From a bacterium (GTDB lineage Bacteria; Bacillota; Clostridia; Oscillospirales; Acutalibacteraceae): DNA of 39,946 nt. The DNA is taken from contig JALFLK010000007.1 of the NCBI GenBank assembly GCA_022774755.1, forward strand, positions 1-39,946. The letters are read 5' to 3'. The position numbers were made by a program, and so were the translations under genes. The notes below the pieces were generated by a model. It made no database searches, was not told the origin of the DNA, and saw nothing but the letters and a program-made list of their open reading frames with translations. Positions 7,609-15,143 of the stretch are shown here, one piece after another; position 1 is the first letter of the stretch, and the number at the start of each line of letters is the position of its first letter.

Positions 7609-8304
7609 GTGCTTGCTGAAAGAGCGACGGTGAATATTTACGGCGTTTTGTCAGATAAATTGGGACTTTACTCGGGTTATGCAGACGCTGAAAGCGCAAA
7701 GCACCGCAGTGCTTATGTATTAACACGCAAACAGCCATCTGATATTGTCAGAGGCGTTGTTATAGCCGTTGTATGGCTTGAAGACGGCGAAGAAAAGCTG
7801 ATAGTTGCCCCAAACGGAGAAATATACTATGAGCCGGAAATTTTGCAGATTCTTTCTCATCTTAAAAATGTAACAGTCAAAAAGATAAAATGTCTTTACG
7901 AAAAGTCCTGCGGAGCGGTGGTTTTTTACCGTGGCAAAAACAAGGTTAATTTACTTCTTGTTAAAAACAGCAACGGAAGATACTGGAGCTTTCCTAAGGG
8001 ACATATTGAAAAGGACGAATCCGAAAAGGAAACTGCAATCCGTGAAATTAAGGAAGAAACAAATCTTGACATTAAAATTTGCGGAGATTTCAGAGAAATA
8101 AGCGAATACTGCCCCTTTGGCAAAATAAGAAAAAGAGTTGTGTTTTTTCTTGCCCAGGCATTTACCGAAAACGTTAAAATACAGGAGTCGGAAATTGACT
8201 GCTTTACCTGGGTTGATATTCAGCAGGCACGCAAACTCTGCACATATGAGAACGACCTGCGCATTATTGACAAGGCTGAAACAGCCATTCACCTTATGAA
8301 GTGA
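7609..8304 (+). CDS. Nudix hydrolase with pyrophosphatase-like N-terminal region
   Basis: Predicted 231-residue cytoplasmic protein. The C-terminal half is a Nudix domain: the box spans about residues 131-153, starting GHIEKDE and containing REIKEET with the metal-binding glutamates, preceded by YWSFPKG as in MutT/Ap4A-type enzymes. The N-terminal ~90 residues are separate; the segment VRGVVIAVVWLEDGEEK followed by LIVAPNGE resembles a segment found in Clostridial family-I inorganic pyrophosphatase-like proteins, although the catalytic Asp array is not evident. Start choice: GTG 7609 with AAAGGGGG 7 nt upstream; ATG 7607 is in another frame. It is probably co-transcribed with the DHHW gene. 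The substrate cannot be told from sequence. Confidence 0.85.
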   Translation: MLAERATVNIYGVLSDKLGLYSGYADAESAKHRSAYVLTRKQPSDIVRGVVIAVVWLEDGEEKLIVAPNGEIYYEPEILQILSHLKNVTVKKIKCLYEKSCGAVVFYRGKNKVNLLLVKNSNGRYWSFPKGHIEKDESEKETAIREIKEETNLDIKICGDFREISEYCPFGKIRKRVVFFLAQAFTENVKIQESEIDCFTWVDIQQARKLCTYENDLRIIDKAETAIHLMK

Positions 8305-8405
8305 GCATCAGCACATTTTCGGGCAATGGCATAAAATTGGTTTGGTAGGTCAGATAAATATATTAAGACGAATATATAAAAAGAAACATAAAAGAATAGA
8401 TAAAA

Positions 8406-8443
8406 CCGGCAAAGCTGAGGCGTTTTCAGCCTTGCCGTTTTTT
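8406..8443 (+). terminator. Rho-independent terminator after the Nudix gene
   Basis: Stem CGGCAAAGCTGA (8407-8418) pairs with TCAGCCTTGCCG (8426-8437) with one mismatch, followed by six T. A closely similar hairpin lies at 10578-10610. Confidence 0.85.
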
Positions 8444-8445
8444 AT

Positions 8446-8533
8446 GTTATAGGAAATTGCTCGGCTGTGCTCGGGCATAAAAGGATGTTTTCAGCAAAAG
8501 CTGTCTGCACGGATTGCGTGTCGAGGTACTCGA
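8446..8533. repeat. Dispersed TCGAG-hairpin repeat, copy 1
   Basis: Directly follows the T-run of the terminator. It contains TTATAGGAAATTGCTCGG, a GGGCATAAAAGG segment, CTGTCTGCACGGATTGCG, and the perfect small hairpin TCGAG-GTA-CTCGA at 8521-8533. Related copies occur at 18010-18291, 39296-39375 and 39585-39712. No translated product is supported. Confidence 0.8.
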
Positions 8534-8544
8534 CTTTTTTATTT

Positions 8545-8579
8545 AACATATTGACAAATGTCTATATGTTGTATATAAT
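8545..8579 (+). promoter_or_regulatory. arsR-type promoter with overlapping palindromic operator
   Basis: Perfect TTGACA (8551-8556) and TATAAT (8574-8579) with a 17-bp spacer drive the ArsR gene. A 26-bp near-perfect palindrome covers 8545-8570: outer arms AACATAT and ATATGTT, inner arms GACA and TGTC, with only the central AA and one flanking pair unpaired. It overlaps the -35 and spacer, the typical place for autorepression by an ArsR/SmtB protein. Confidence 0.88.
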
Positions 8580-8613
8580 AACACAAGGGAATTATTTTTC
8601 AGGAGTGACTTGA

Positions 8614-8931
8614 ATGAATTTAGACGAAAAGAAAACCGCTGTGGTTTTTAAGGCGTTCTGCGATGAAAACCGTATACATATTTTGAAACTGCTCAAAACG
8701 GGTGAGAAATGTGCCTGCAAACTGCTTGAAGAACTTAATATTACACAGCCAACGCTGTCGCACCATATGAAAATTCTTTGTGATTCCGGTATTGTTGTCG
8801 GACGAAAGGATGGAAAATGGACTCACTACTCTATATCTGCTGACGGCGCTGCAAGGGCAAAAAAATATCTTGACGCTATCACAAGTACTGACCATGACGG
8901 AAAAGAAACATACTGCAATAAAGCTGACTGA
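8614..8931 (+). CDS. arsR: ArsR/SmtB family metal(loid)-responsive repressor
   Basis: Winged-helix repressor of 105 residues, full length for the family. The metal-site motif ELCVCDL appears here as EKCACKLLEEL (Cys33, Cys35) at the start of the helix before recognition. The recognition helix is around QPTLSHHMKIL (residues 45-55), followed by a wing with GRKDGKWTHYSI. Such proteins leave DNA when arsenite, antimonite or thiophilic metals bind the cysteines. It sits behind a promoter overlapped by a palindrome (8545-8570) and heads a cassette with an ArsP-like permease and a thioredoxin-like protein, so it probably represses that cassette. The exact inducer is not determined by sequence. Confidence 0.92.
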   Translation: MNLDEKKTAVVFKAFCDENRIHILKLLKTGEKCACKLLEELNITQPTLSHHMKILCDSGIVVGRKDGKWTHYSISADGAARAKKYLDAITSTDHDGKETYCNKAD

Positions 8932-9174
8932 TAGAGGGAACTGTTTCATAATTTTAATTGGTACAAAGGACTTTCACTGCTTTTGTATTTTTTGCAATTT
9001 ATTATGATTGGTGTGGAAATTGGGTTAAGCTCATTAGATATTTACAAAAAATGTTAAGTGAGCAGAAATAACTTTTATTCGTGCTTTCGGAATACACGGA
9101 CTAACTCTATATTGTGGAATAATTCGGCATTTTTATATCGATAAATTTAGATATAACTATATGAAAGGAGTATT

Positions 9175-10188
9175 ATGGAAATAATAAAAAACATATGGGA
9201 GTTTTTTCAGGACGAAATCCTTGGTATGAACTGGCTTAACAGATTGATAAGCGGGATATTGGAAATCTGCGGTCTTGATACTTCCGAAAAACTCGGCGGA
9301 AGTGTCCGTTTTTTTATTTACGATACCATCAAAATTATGATGCTTCTCGGTATTCTGATTTTCATTATATCGTATATTCAAAGCTACTTTCCGCCTGAAA
9401 GAACAAAAAATATTTTAGGCAGATTTCACGGAATAGGAGCAAACATAATTGCAGCTCTGCTGGGTACGGTAACGCCGTTTTGTTCCTGTTCGTCAATACC
9501 TCTGTTTATGGGATTTACCAGTGCAGGTCTTCCCCTGGGCGTAACTTTCTCGTTTCTTATTTCTTCGCCGATGGTTGACTTGGGAAGCCTTTTGCTGCTG
9601 ATGAGCATTTTTGGGTGGAAAGTTGCGGTAATCTACATTGCGGTCGGTTTGGTAATTGCCGTTGTCGGAGGTACGGTGATTGAAAATCTGCATCTTGAAA
9701 ATCAGGTGGAAGAATTTATCCGTAACGGTCATGCCATTAGTATTCCGCAGGAGAGACTCCATTTTAAGGAACGTCTGAAATATGCGTGGGAACAGGTCGC
9801 TGCAACTGTTAAAAAGGTTTTTCCGTATGTGATTATCGGAGTCGGAATCGGTGCGGTAATCCACAACTGGATACCCGAAAATTTCATTGTTCAGCTGTTG
9901 GGAGATAACAATCCGCTTGGCGTGATACTGGCAACTATTGTAGGCATTCCAATGTATGCGGATATATTCGGAACGATTCCCATTGCAGAGGCTCTGCTTG
10001 CAAAGGGAGCCCTGCTCGGCGTAGTGCTTTCCCTTATTATGGCTGTTACAACGCTTTCTCTGCCGTCATTGATTATGCTGCGCAAGGCAGTAAAGCCAAA
10101 ACTGCTGGTCGTCTTTATTGTAATATGCACGGTTGGTATTATTATGATAGGATATTTATTCAACTTAATACAACCGTTAATTTTATAA
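9175..10188 (+). CDS. ArsP-like permease (DUF318/UPF0718 family)
   Basis: Polytopic membrane protein of 337 residues with about eight hydrophobic segments. The family motif TPFCSCSSIPLF is at residues 100-111 (Cys103, Cys105), and a second half with similar topology contains YADIFGTIPIAEALL. Members called ArsP export trivalent organoarsenicals such as methylarsenite; others move metals or are uncharacterised. AAAGGAG lies just upstream of ATG 9175. It follows arsR after a 243-bp gap in which I see no gene and no convincing separate promoter, and precedes a thioredoxin-like gene by 19 bp. Efflux of an organoarsenical or related toxicant is the best inference. The arsB/acr3 and arsC genes of a classical inorganic arsenic operon are absent. 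Confidence 0.85.
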   Translation: MEIIKNIWEFFQDEILGMNWLNRLISGILEICGLDTSEKLGGSVRFFIYDTIKIMMLLGILIFIISYIQSYFPPERTKNILGRFHGIGANIIAALLGTVTPFCSCSSIPLFMGFTSAGLPLGVTFSFLISSPMVDLGSLLLLMSIFGWKVAVIYIAVGLVIAVVGGTVIENLHLENQVEEFIRNGHAISIPQERLHFKERLKYAWEQVAATVKKVFPYVIIGVGIGAVIHNWIPENFIVQLLGDNNPLGVILATIVGIPMYADIFGTIPIAEALLAKGALLGVVLSLIMAVTTLSLPSLIMLRKAVKPKLLVVFIVICTVGIIMIGYLFNLIQPLIL

Positions 10189-10207
10189 AATATTCGGAGG
10201 TTATCTT

Positions 10208-10549
10208 ATGTCATTTTTTAAATTTGCAAAGAAAAAGGAAATAGATTCCTGCTCTTGCTCCGCAGAAAACACAAGTAAATGTTGTCCCGAGATAAGGCAA
10301 GGTGTTTGTTGCGTCAAAGTGTTAGGGGCAGGGTGTAAATCCTGCCATGAGATGTACGAAAACACAAAGTCAGCGATTAAAAATATGGGATTGAATATTG
10401 AGGTGGATTATATTACCGATATGCAAAGTATTATGAAATACGGCGTTATGAGTATGCCTGCTCTCGTGGTTAATGAAAAAATAGCGTCGCAGGGCAAGGT
10501 GTTAAAAGCAGCAGATATAGAAAAACTGCTGAATGCAAATCTTGATTAA
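10208..10549 (+). CDS. Thioredoxin-like small redox protein with Cys-rich N-terminus
   Basis: Predicted 113-residue cytoplasmic protein. Residues 33-110 have the thioredoxin-like fold of the redox-active disulfide protein 2 family: a CxxC active site GCKSCH (Cys43, Cys46) and a cis-proline segment MSMPALVV near Pro84. Unusually, residues 14-35 hold extra cysteines (SCSCS, KCCP, VCCV). These could bind a thiophilic metal or metalloid and deliver it to the adjacent permease. GGAGG lies upstream of the ATG. Such small thioredoxins commonly travel with DUF318 permeases, which supports a joint detoxification role; chaperone versus reductase function cannot be separated here. Confidence 0.82.
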   Translation: MSFFKFAKKKEIDSCSCSAENTSKCCPEIRQGVCCVKVLGAGCKSCHEMYENTKSAIKNMGLNIEVDYITDMQSIMKYGVMSMPALVVNEKIASQGKVLKAADIEKLLNANLD

Positions 10550-10577
10550 AATAAAAAACTAAAATAATCGGCAAAAA

Positions 10578-10612
10578 CCGGCAAAGCTGAAGTGCTTTCA
10601 TCTTTGCCGGTT
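10578..10612 (+). terminator. Probable terminator of the ars-like cassette
   Basis: Perfect 9-bp stem CCGGCAAAG (10578-10586) / CTTTGCCGG (10602-10610) with a short T tract. The left half, AAACCGGCAAAGCTGA, is nearly identical to the hairpin at 8404-8418 on the other side of the cassette. Confidence 0.65.
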
Positions 10613-10716
10613 TGCTTATCTATTGTAAGGTGTTAGTGTAAACTATACTCAATACTTTTCTCGCCGGACTTTACCCATTGAAAGGCGTCCGGGTTTAAAT
10701 TCATATTGTGATTCAT

Positions 10717-11418
10717 TTAGTTATCCGCCCTAACCTTGTTCCCTGTTAAAAATTCCACGGAGCGTTCCACTGCGTCCTTGCTGTTGCCCCAGTCGCCGCC
10801 TCTGTTGCGGTAGTCGTACATACTGCAAAAGTGAGTAACGTCGGCTTTTAGCTCTTTCATATAGTTTTGTGTAAGATTGTAGGTGTCGGCATAAAATTCC
10901 CCCATCAGTTTTGAGGGGATTCCTCCCTTTGCCTGTGCGTCCTTGAGAATAAAGCTGTAATGCTTAAGGCAAATATAAGGCTGAGCTTTGTAAAGCTGTT
11001 TAAATTCATCGTCTTTTTGCCACTGAACGAACACTGTCGCCATAAGATGGTGCATATCGTGGTCTATTCTTTCGCAGACATAACAGGTGTTTTGAAGATT
11101 ATCCAAAACCTCCAGCTGTTTTTTATCGGGCTTGCTTTTCGGCGGTTTTGCAAAGCATTTTTCGATGTATTCCTGCAAATGGGTTTCGAGCATTAAAGCG
11201 TTGGGAAGCTTTTTTCCGAATTTAAGCATTTTTTGAAAATGCTCTCCGCAAAATCCCGTACGGTTTGTTTCAATACGTATATTCGGCTCCATCATTGCGT
11301 CGCCCGTAATAAATTCAACATACTGTTCCTCAAGCATTTTTTTCATTCTGCAAAGGGGACAGCCGTCTTTCGGGCGAAAAATATCGTTAATAGGTATTGT
11401 GCAAATGTTTTCTTTCAT
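10717..11418 (-). CDS. DUF6062 family protein (Cys-pair protein)
   Basis: Predicted 233-residue soluble protein of a Clostridia-specific family of unknown function. Visible features are a Cys-x-x-Cys pair at 20-23 (GCPLCRMKK), Cys57/His60 in GFCGEHF, a second pair at 112-115 (CYVCERIDHD) and Cys150/His153 in ICLKHYSF. This repeated Cys-x-x-Cys plus Cys-x-x-His arrangement looks like two zinc or iron-binding half-sites, implying an internal duplication. The rest is charged and probably helical. It has a single GAGG-type ribosome site and is divergent from the glycosylase gene across 100 bp; an extended -10 element TGGTATAAT (11452-11457 region, minus strand) could be its promoter. No function is assigned. 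Confidence 0.8.
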   Translation of the reverse strand: MKENICTIPINDIFRPKDGCPLCRMKKMLEEQYVEFITGDAMMEPNIRIETNRTGFCGEHFQKMLKFGKKLPNALMLETHLQEYIEKCFAKPPKSKPDKKQLEVLDNLQNTCYVCERIDHDMHHLMATVFVQWQKDDEFKQLYKAQPYICLKHYSFILKDAQAKGGIPSKLMGEFYADTYNLTQNYMKELKADVTHFCSMYDYRNRGGDWGNSKDAVERSVEFLTGNKVRADN

Positions 11419-11518
11419 AGTCTGCCTCGCAAATCCGTTATTTTTATTTTGATTATACCACAGTCATAAAAAATATGATATACTAAAGTTAAAAAGTAAC
11501 ACTCAGAGAGGGAAAATT

Positions 11519-12355
11519 ATGGATTGTGTAAAAACCGAAAAAGGCGTGGCTGTTTATCCTGTTTTTGACCTTGACCTTTCCCAAACCCTCGACTGCGGAC
11601 AGAGTTTTCGCTGGAAAGAGCTTGAAAGCGGCGGATTCAAGGGGGTTGCATACGGAAAATGTGTAACGATGAAGCTGGAGAATAAGACCCTTTACATAGA
11701 AAATGCAACCGTTGAGGACTTTGAGAAAATATGGAAAAATTATCTGGATTTAGATTTCAATTACGGAAAAATCCGCAAAGATATCAGCAGTCTGCACCCG
11801 ATATTAAAGGAAGCGGCGTCCTATGCTCCGGGAATTCGTATTCTTCGTCAGGAGCCTTTTGAGGCGCTTTGCACTTTTATTATTTCTCAAAACAACAATA
11901 TTAAAAGAATCAAGGGTATTGTGCAGAGACTTTGCGAAAATTTCGGCGAAAAGCTTGACTGTGGTGAATTTGCTTTTCCAACGGCTGAAAAAATGGCGTC
12001 TCTTGAGGCTGAAGACCTTGCGCCTCTGCGTGCAGGATTCAGAAACCGCTACCTTATTGACGGTGCGAGAAAGGTTAATTCGGGAGAAGTGAATCTTGAA
12101 TTATGCAGAACGGCTCCCTATGAGGAGGCGAGAAAAGAGCTTATGAAAATTACGGGCGTCGGCGTTAAGGTAGCCGACTGTACCCTTTTGTTTGGTATGC
12201 ACAGGGTAGAGGCGTTCCCTGTGGATGTGTGGATGAAGCGCGCTATGGAAAAGCTGTTCCCCGGGATGACGCCTGAGAATTTCGGCGAGTATGCAGGAAT
12301 CGCTCAGCAGTATATTTTTCATTACAGCCGAATGCACCCTGAGCTCTTTGAGTAA
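11519..12355 (+). CDS. 8-oxoguanine DNA glycosylase/AP lyase (OGG1 type)
   Basis: Base-excision repair enzyme of 278 residues that removes 8-oxoguanine opposite cytosine. The N-terminal OGG_N-like domain (about 10-100) includes TLDCGQSFRW. The helix-hairpin-helix GPD domain (about 105-275) includes FIISQNNNIKRI, the hairpin ITGVGVKVADC with the catalytic-type Lys217, and the aspartate in FPVDVW (Asp236). ATG 11519 follows GAGAGGGA. This is the OGG1-like form found in many anaerobic Firmicutes rather than the MutM type. Oxygen-damage repair fits a strict anaerobe. It has no evident operon partner. Confidence 0.93.
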   Translation: MDCVKTEKGVAVYPVFDLDLSQTLDCGQSFRWKELESGGFKGVAYGKCVTMKLENKTLYIENATVEDFEKIWKNYLDLDFNYGKIRKDISSLHPILKEAASYAPGIRILRQEPFEALCTFIISQNNNIKRIKGIVQRLCENFGEKLDCGEFAFPTAEKMASLEAEDLAPLRAGFRNRYLIDGARKVNSGEVNLELCRTAPYEEARKELMKITGVGVKVADCTLLFGMHRVEAFPVDVWMKRAMEKLFPGMTPENFGEYAGIAQQYIFHYSRMHPELFE

Positions 12356-12356
12356 A

Positions 12357-12402
12357 CAATATTTATTGCCTGTAATCAGCATAAATATTGACAGTTTTTC
12401 AT
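12357..12402 (+). terminator. AT-rich hairpin after the glycosylase gene
   Basis: Perfect 10-bp stem CAATATTTAT / ATAAATATTG with an approximately 15-nt loop, followed a few bases later by five T. AT-rich, so a weak or atypical terminator. Confidence 0.5.
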
Positions 12403-12524
12403 TTCCTGAATATCCGAGAACAACAGATAATATGCACAACTTTTAAGATGGATATTTGGTTATATTTTCGGGTTGTTTGTTAATATTTACAGAATTATCG
12501 GGAAATCTTTTACTTTTTACCATA

Positions 12525-12553
12525 TTGAACGGAACGATAAAAAGTTATATAAT
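12525..12553 (+). promoter_or_regulatory. Putative promoter for the first multi-module secreted protein
   Basis: TTGAAC (12525-12530) and a consensus TATAAT (12548-12553) have a 17-bp spacer. It leaves a leader of about 100 nt before the ATG at 12660; no riboswitch was recognised there. Confidence 0.75.
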
Positions 12554-12659
12554 TGTACCGGTAGTATGGGATGTCGGCGCTGTAAGGACAGTTGTCGGTT
12601 TCCCTTGTATAATGAAGAATACTGTGCGGGGTATTCGCAAAAGGAAAGAAGGAATAATT

Positions 12660-14828
12660 ATGTACAAATTTAAAAAGCTGGTTTCTTCTGTAATTGTGCT
12701 GATGATGTTAATCGGCGTGTTTACAGCGCTGCCGTTCACCGTTTCTGCGGAAGAAACCTCAAGCGGAAACACAATCACCGTGTCTTCAAATTTATGCTCC
12801 TCACAGACTTACAGCTACAGCGAGGCTGATAAGCAGGTTACGGTTACCTATTACTTTAAATCCGATTATAACATTGTTAATCAGCAGGCTGTGCTCACCT
12901 ATGACAGCAGTGTTCTCAGCTATTCAAGCACAAATACTGTAGAAACATTTGTGCCGGCATTTGTAAACGGCACAGAGTATAACGATAAAATTACCGGCGA
13001 AGTTTATGCTAACAGCACAAATATCCCGAAATTTTACGATTTAAAGACAAAGACAGTTTATGCTCAGGCTACTTTTGATATTATCGGAACAGGTTCGGCA
13101 TATGTAAATCTTGATGTTGAATACCTTACCGGCACAGAGGGCACTAATTTCTCTGAGTACCTGACCAAGGGCTCGGTTAATATGATAACCAAGAGCGAGG
13201 TACTGTCAAGCAACTATGAGGCTTCCTGCGAGGCTGTACTTTCTCAGGAAGTTCCCGTAACAACAGTTGCCCCCACAACAGAGCCTACAACAGCTGAACC
13301 GACAACGGTTGCTCCCACAACAGAGCCTACAACAGTTGCTCCCACAACTGCACCTGCTTCTAAGAAAACCATTAAAGTCGGCGTAATCAGCTATGTATAT
13401 AATGAAACAAAGGATAGCGAGTCTTCATATCAGGTTCACTACTGGAATGACGGCGGACTCGAAGGCGACAGTGCCTGCACATCTCTGGGCACGACCGAAA
13501 GCAAAAGCGTAGGCAGCAGCTACTGGAGCGGTTCGGCACAGACTTTCCGTATGTACCAAGCTTCAATCCCTGCCGAAGCAACAGGATATAAGTTCCATAT
13601 CGGCGACAGATGGTTCGGCGGTGACGGAAATACAGCGAAGAATAATGCAGTTTACATATTCAATTACAGCGGCGACAAGGCTTTGTACGATACATATGTA
13701 GAGCCCACAACAGTTGCTCCAACAACAGAGCCAACAACAGAGCCAACAACAGTTGCTCCAACAACGGTTGCTCCAACAACGGTTGCTCCAACAACGGTTG
13801 CTCCGACCACAGTTGCTCCCACAACAGAGCCAACAACAGAGCCAACAACAGTTGCTCCAACAACGGTTGCTCCAACAACGGTTGCTCCAACAACGGTTGC
13901 TCCGACCACAGTTGCTCCCACAACAGAGCCCGCAACAACCGTTCCTTCCGGTTCCGATGATTTCTCCTCATACTTAGTTAAGGGCGAAATAACAGCCGCA
14001 TTCAAAAACAGCAATACTGCAAATATAGTTACAACTACGCTTGACCTGTCTGCAGGTACATATAAGTTTATGATTCAGAATTCCGAGACAGGCGTTAAGT
14101 ACGGCCGTAAGAGTGAATATACAGATACAGTAACAAAGGCACTCTTCGGTGCAAACTGGGGTTACTGCACATTTACGGCAACAGGCGGTACATATACCTT
14201 TACCTATAACACTAAGGCTAACGCACTCACGATTACTTATGACAGCTCATCAGCCTCTTCACTATCGGATATGAAGCTTAAGGGTCATATTTCTCTGGCT
14301 ATGAAGGATGACGGAACAGGCGTTATCAAGAATACTATTGATTTGCCGGTAGGCGTTTACAACTTCGGTATTTCCGATGGAGACAGCATGTACGGCCGTA
14401 TGACTACATACAGCGATATTATGCCGAAGTCAATCGTAGGCAAGAGCTGGGGGTACTGCAAGCTTAATGTTACAAAGGCAGGCACATTTGAGTTTACTTA
14501 CGATACAAATAATAAGTATATGACGGTATTGCCCAAGAGTGCAAATGACTCGGATTATATTGTAATGGGCGACGGCTTTGCAATGGTGCTTAAGAATACC
14601 GATACCGCAAATGTAGTAGAAGAAACAGTTACGCTTTCCGAGGGAACTTATACCTTCAAAATTTTTAACGATACTGTAAGCTACGGCAGAAAAGCAACAT
14701 ATACCGATACAATCAGCAAGGCTATGTTCGGTAAAGGCTGGGATTCCTGTACTCTGAATGCAACAGGCGGAACATATACGTTCTCGTATAATACCAAGTC
14801 CAACACATTGACTGTTACAAAGGTATAA
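12660..14828 (+). CDS. Secreted multi-module surface protein, cohesin-like N-terminus and starch-binding-like modules
   Basis: Predicted 722-residue exported protein. The signal peptide is residues 1-30 (KFKK, hydrophobic core, SAEE). Residues ~36-195 form a β-rich domain with QAVLTYDSSVLSYSS and GSAYVNLDVEY, resembling a cohesin-type β-sandwich; this is tentative. Pro-Thr linker 1 (about 198-236) leads to an aromatic module (236-347; KVGVISYVY, YQVHYWNDGG, FHIGDRWFGG), then a long Pro-Thr linker (348-431). Three ~95-residue C-terminal repeats follow (435-722), each with YGR and GTYTF-type motifs. No catalytic domain, dockerin or sortase signal is seen. The start is ATG 12660 after AAGAAGGA; the open frame extends 200 bp upstream without signals. 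A paralog follows at 15228. By module style, a starch or glycan-binding surface protein is inferred. Confidence 0.8.
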   Translation: MYKFKKLVSSVIVLMMLIGVFTALPFTVSAEETSSGNTITVSSNLCSSQTYSYSEADKQVTVTYYFKSDYNIVNQQAVLTYDSSVLSYSSTNTVETFVPAFVNGTEYNDKITGEVYANSTNIPKFYDLKTKTVYAQATFDIIGTGSAYVNLDVEYLTGTEGTNFSEYLTKGSVNMITKSEVLSSNYEASCEAVLSQEVPVTTVAPTTEPTTAEPTTVAPTTEPTTVAPTTAPASKKTIKVGVISYVYNETKDSESSYQVHYWNDGGLEGDSACTSLGTTESKSVGSSYWSGSAQTFRMYQASIPAEATGYKFHIGDRWFGGDGNTAKNNAVYIFNYSGDKALYDTYVEPTTVAPTTEPTTEPTTVAPTTVAPTTVAPTTVAPTTVAPTTEPTTEPTTVAPTTVAPTTVAPTTVAPTTVAPTTEPATTVPSGSDDFSSYLVKGEITAAFKNSNTANIVTTTLDLSAGTYKFMIQNSETGVKYGRKSEYTDTVTKALFGANWGYCTFTATGGTYTFTYNTKANALTITYDSSSASSLSDMKLKGHISLAMKDDGTGVIKNTIDLPVGVYNFGISDGDSMYGRMTTYSDIMPKSIVGKSWGYCKLNVTKAGTFEFTYDTNNKYMTVLPKSANDSDYIVMGDGFAMVLKNTDTANVVEETVTLSEGTYTFKIFNDTVSYGRKATYTDTISKAMFGKGWDSCTLNATGGTYTFSYNTKSNTLTVTKV
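13722..13919 (+). repeat. Two exact 99-bp tandem copies in the Pro-Thr linker
   Basis: The DNA starting at 13722 (ACAACAGAGCCAACAACAGA) repeats at 13821, and a third partial start is at 13920. Each 99-bp unit encodes 33 residues of TEP and TVAP repeats, including identical silent differences such as the single GACCACAGTT variant. This points to a recent in-frame duplication. Confidence 0.9.
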
Positions 14829-14885
14829 GAAAGGCTAAGATTTAAAAGCCGGCAGTCGTTATTATCAATATTGCAAAAAGCTCAG

Positions 14886-14927
14886 AAAGCCATTGGCAGA
14901 CACTAACTCTGTCAATGGCTTTTTTAA
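14886..14927 (+). terminator. Rho-independent terminator between the paralogs
   Basis: Stem AAAGCCATTG / CAATGGCTTT with an inner CAGA/TCTG extension, followed by a T-run. It separates the two paralogous genes into distinct transcripts. The remaining 14928-15143 stretch is AT-rich with no gene seen. Confidence 0.88.
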
Positions 14928-15143
14928 TAAAAATTCGTAACCGAAAATGTCCGCTTGTATTCGGTAAACGGTAATGGATTGGGAAAACAATGCACAAAGC
15001 TATGAACGAAAATATATGCCGAAATACGAAAAAAATAAATAATTTTTACGGCAGTTTTACTTTTGTTGGACTTTTAGTCACATATTTATGCCAAAAATGG
15101 AAATTTGTAAAAGAAAATAATGGAAACTTATACAAAATACACA

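Noticed and set aside
9108..9113. Separate promoter for the ArsP-like permease (TTTCGG / TATATT)
   Set aside because: The -35 is poor and the arsR promoter suffices for the cassette.
12456..12659. Longer N-terminus for the first secreted protein
   Set aside because: The extension includes the promoter region and lacks a ribosome site, and ATG 12660 starts a clean signal peptide.
13660..14014. Long minus-strand and other-frame open frames rich in Val-Gly-Ala or Leu-Gln
   Set aside because: They are low-complexity shadows of the Pro-Thr linker coding repeats.
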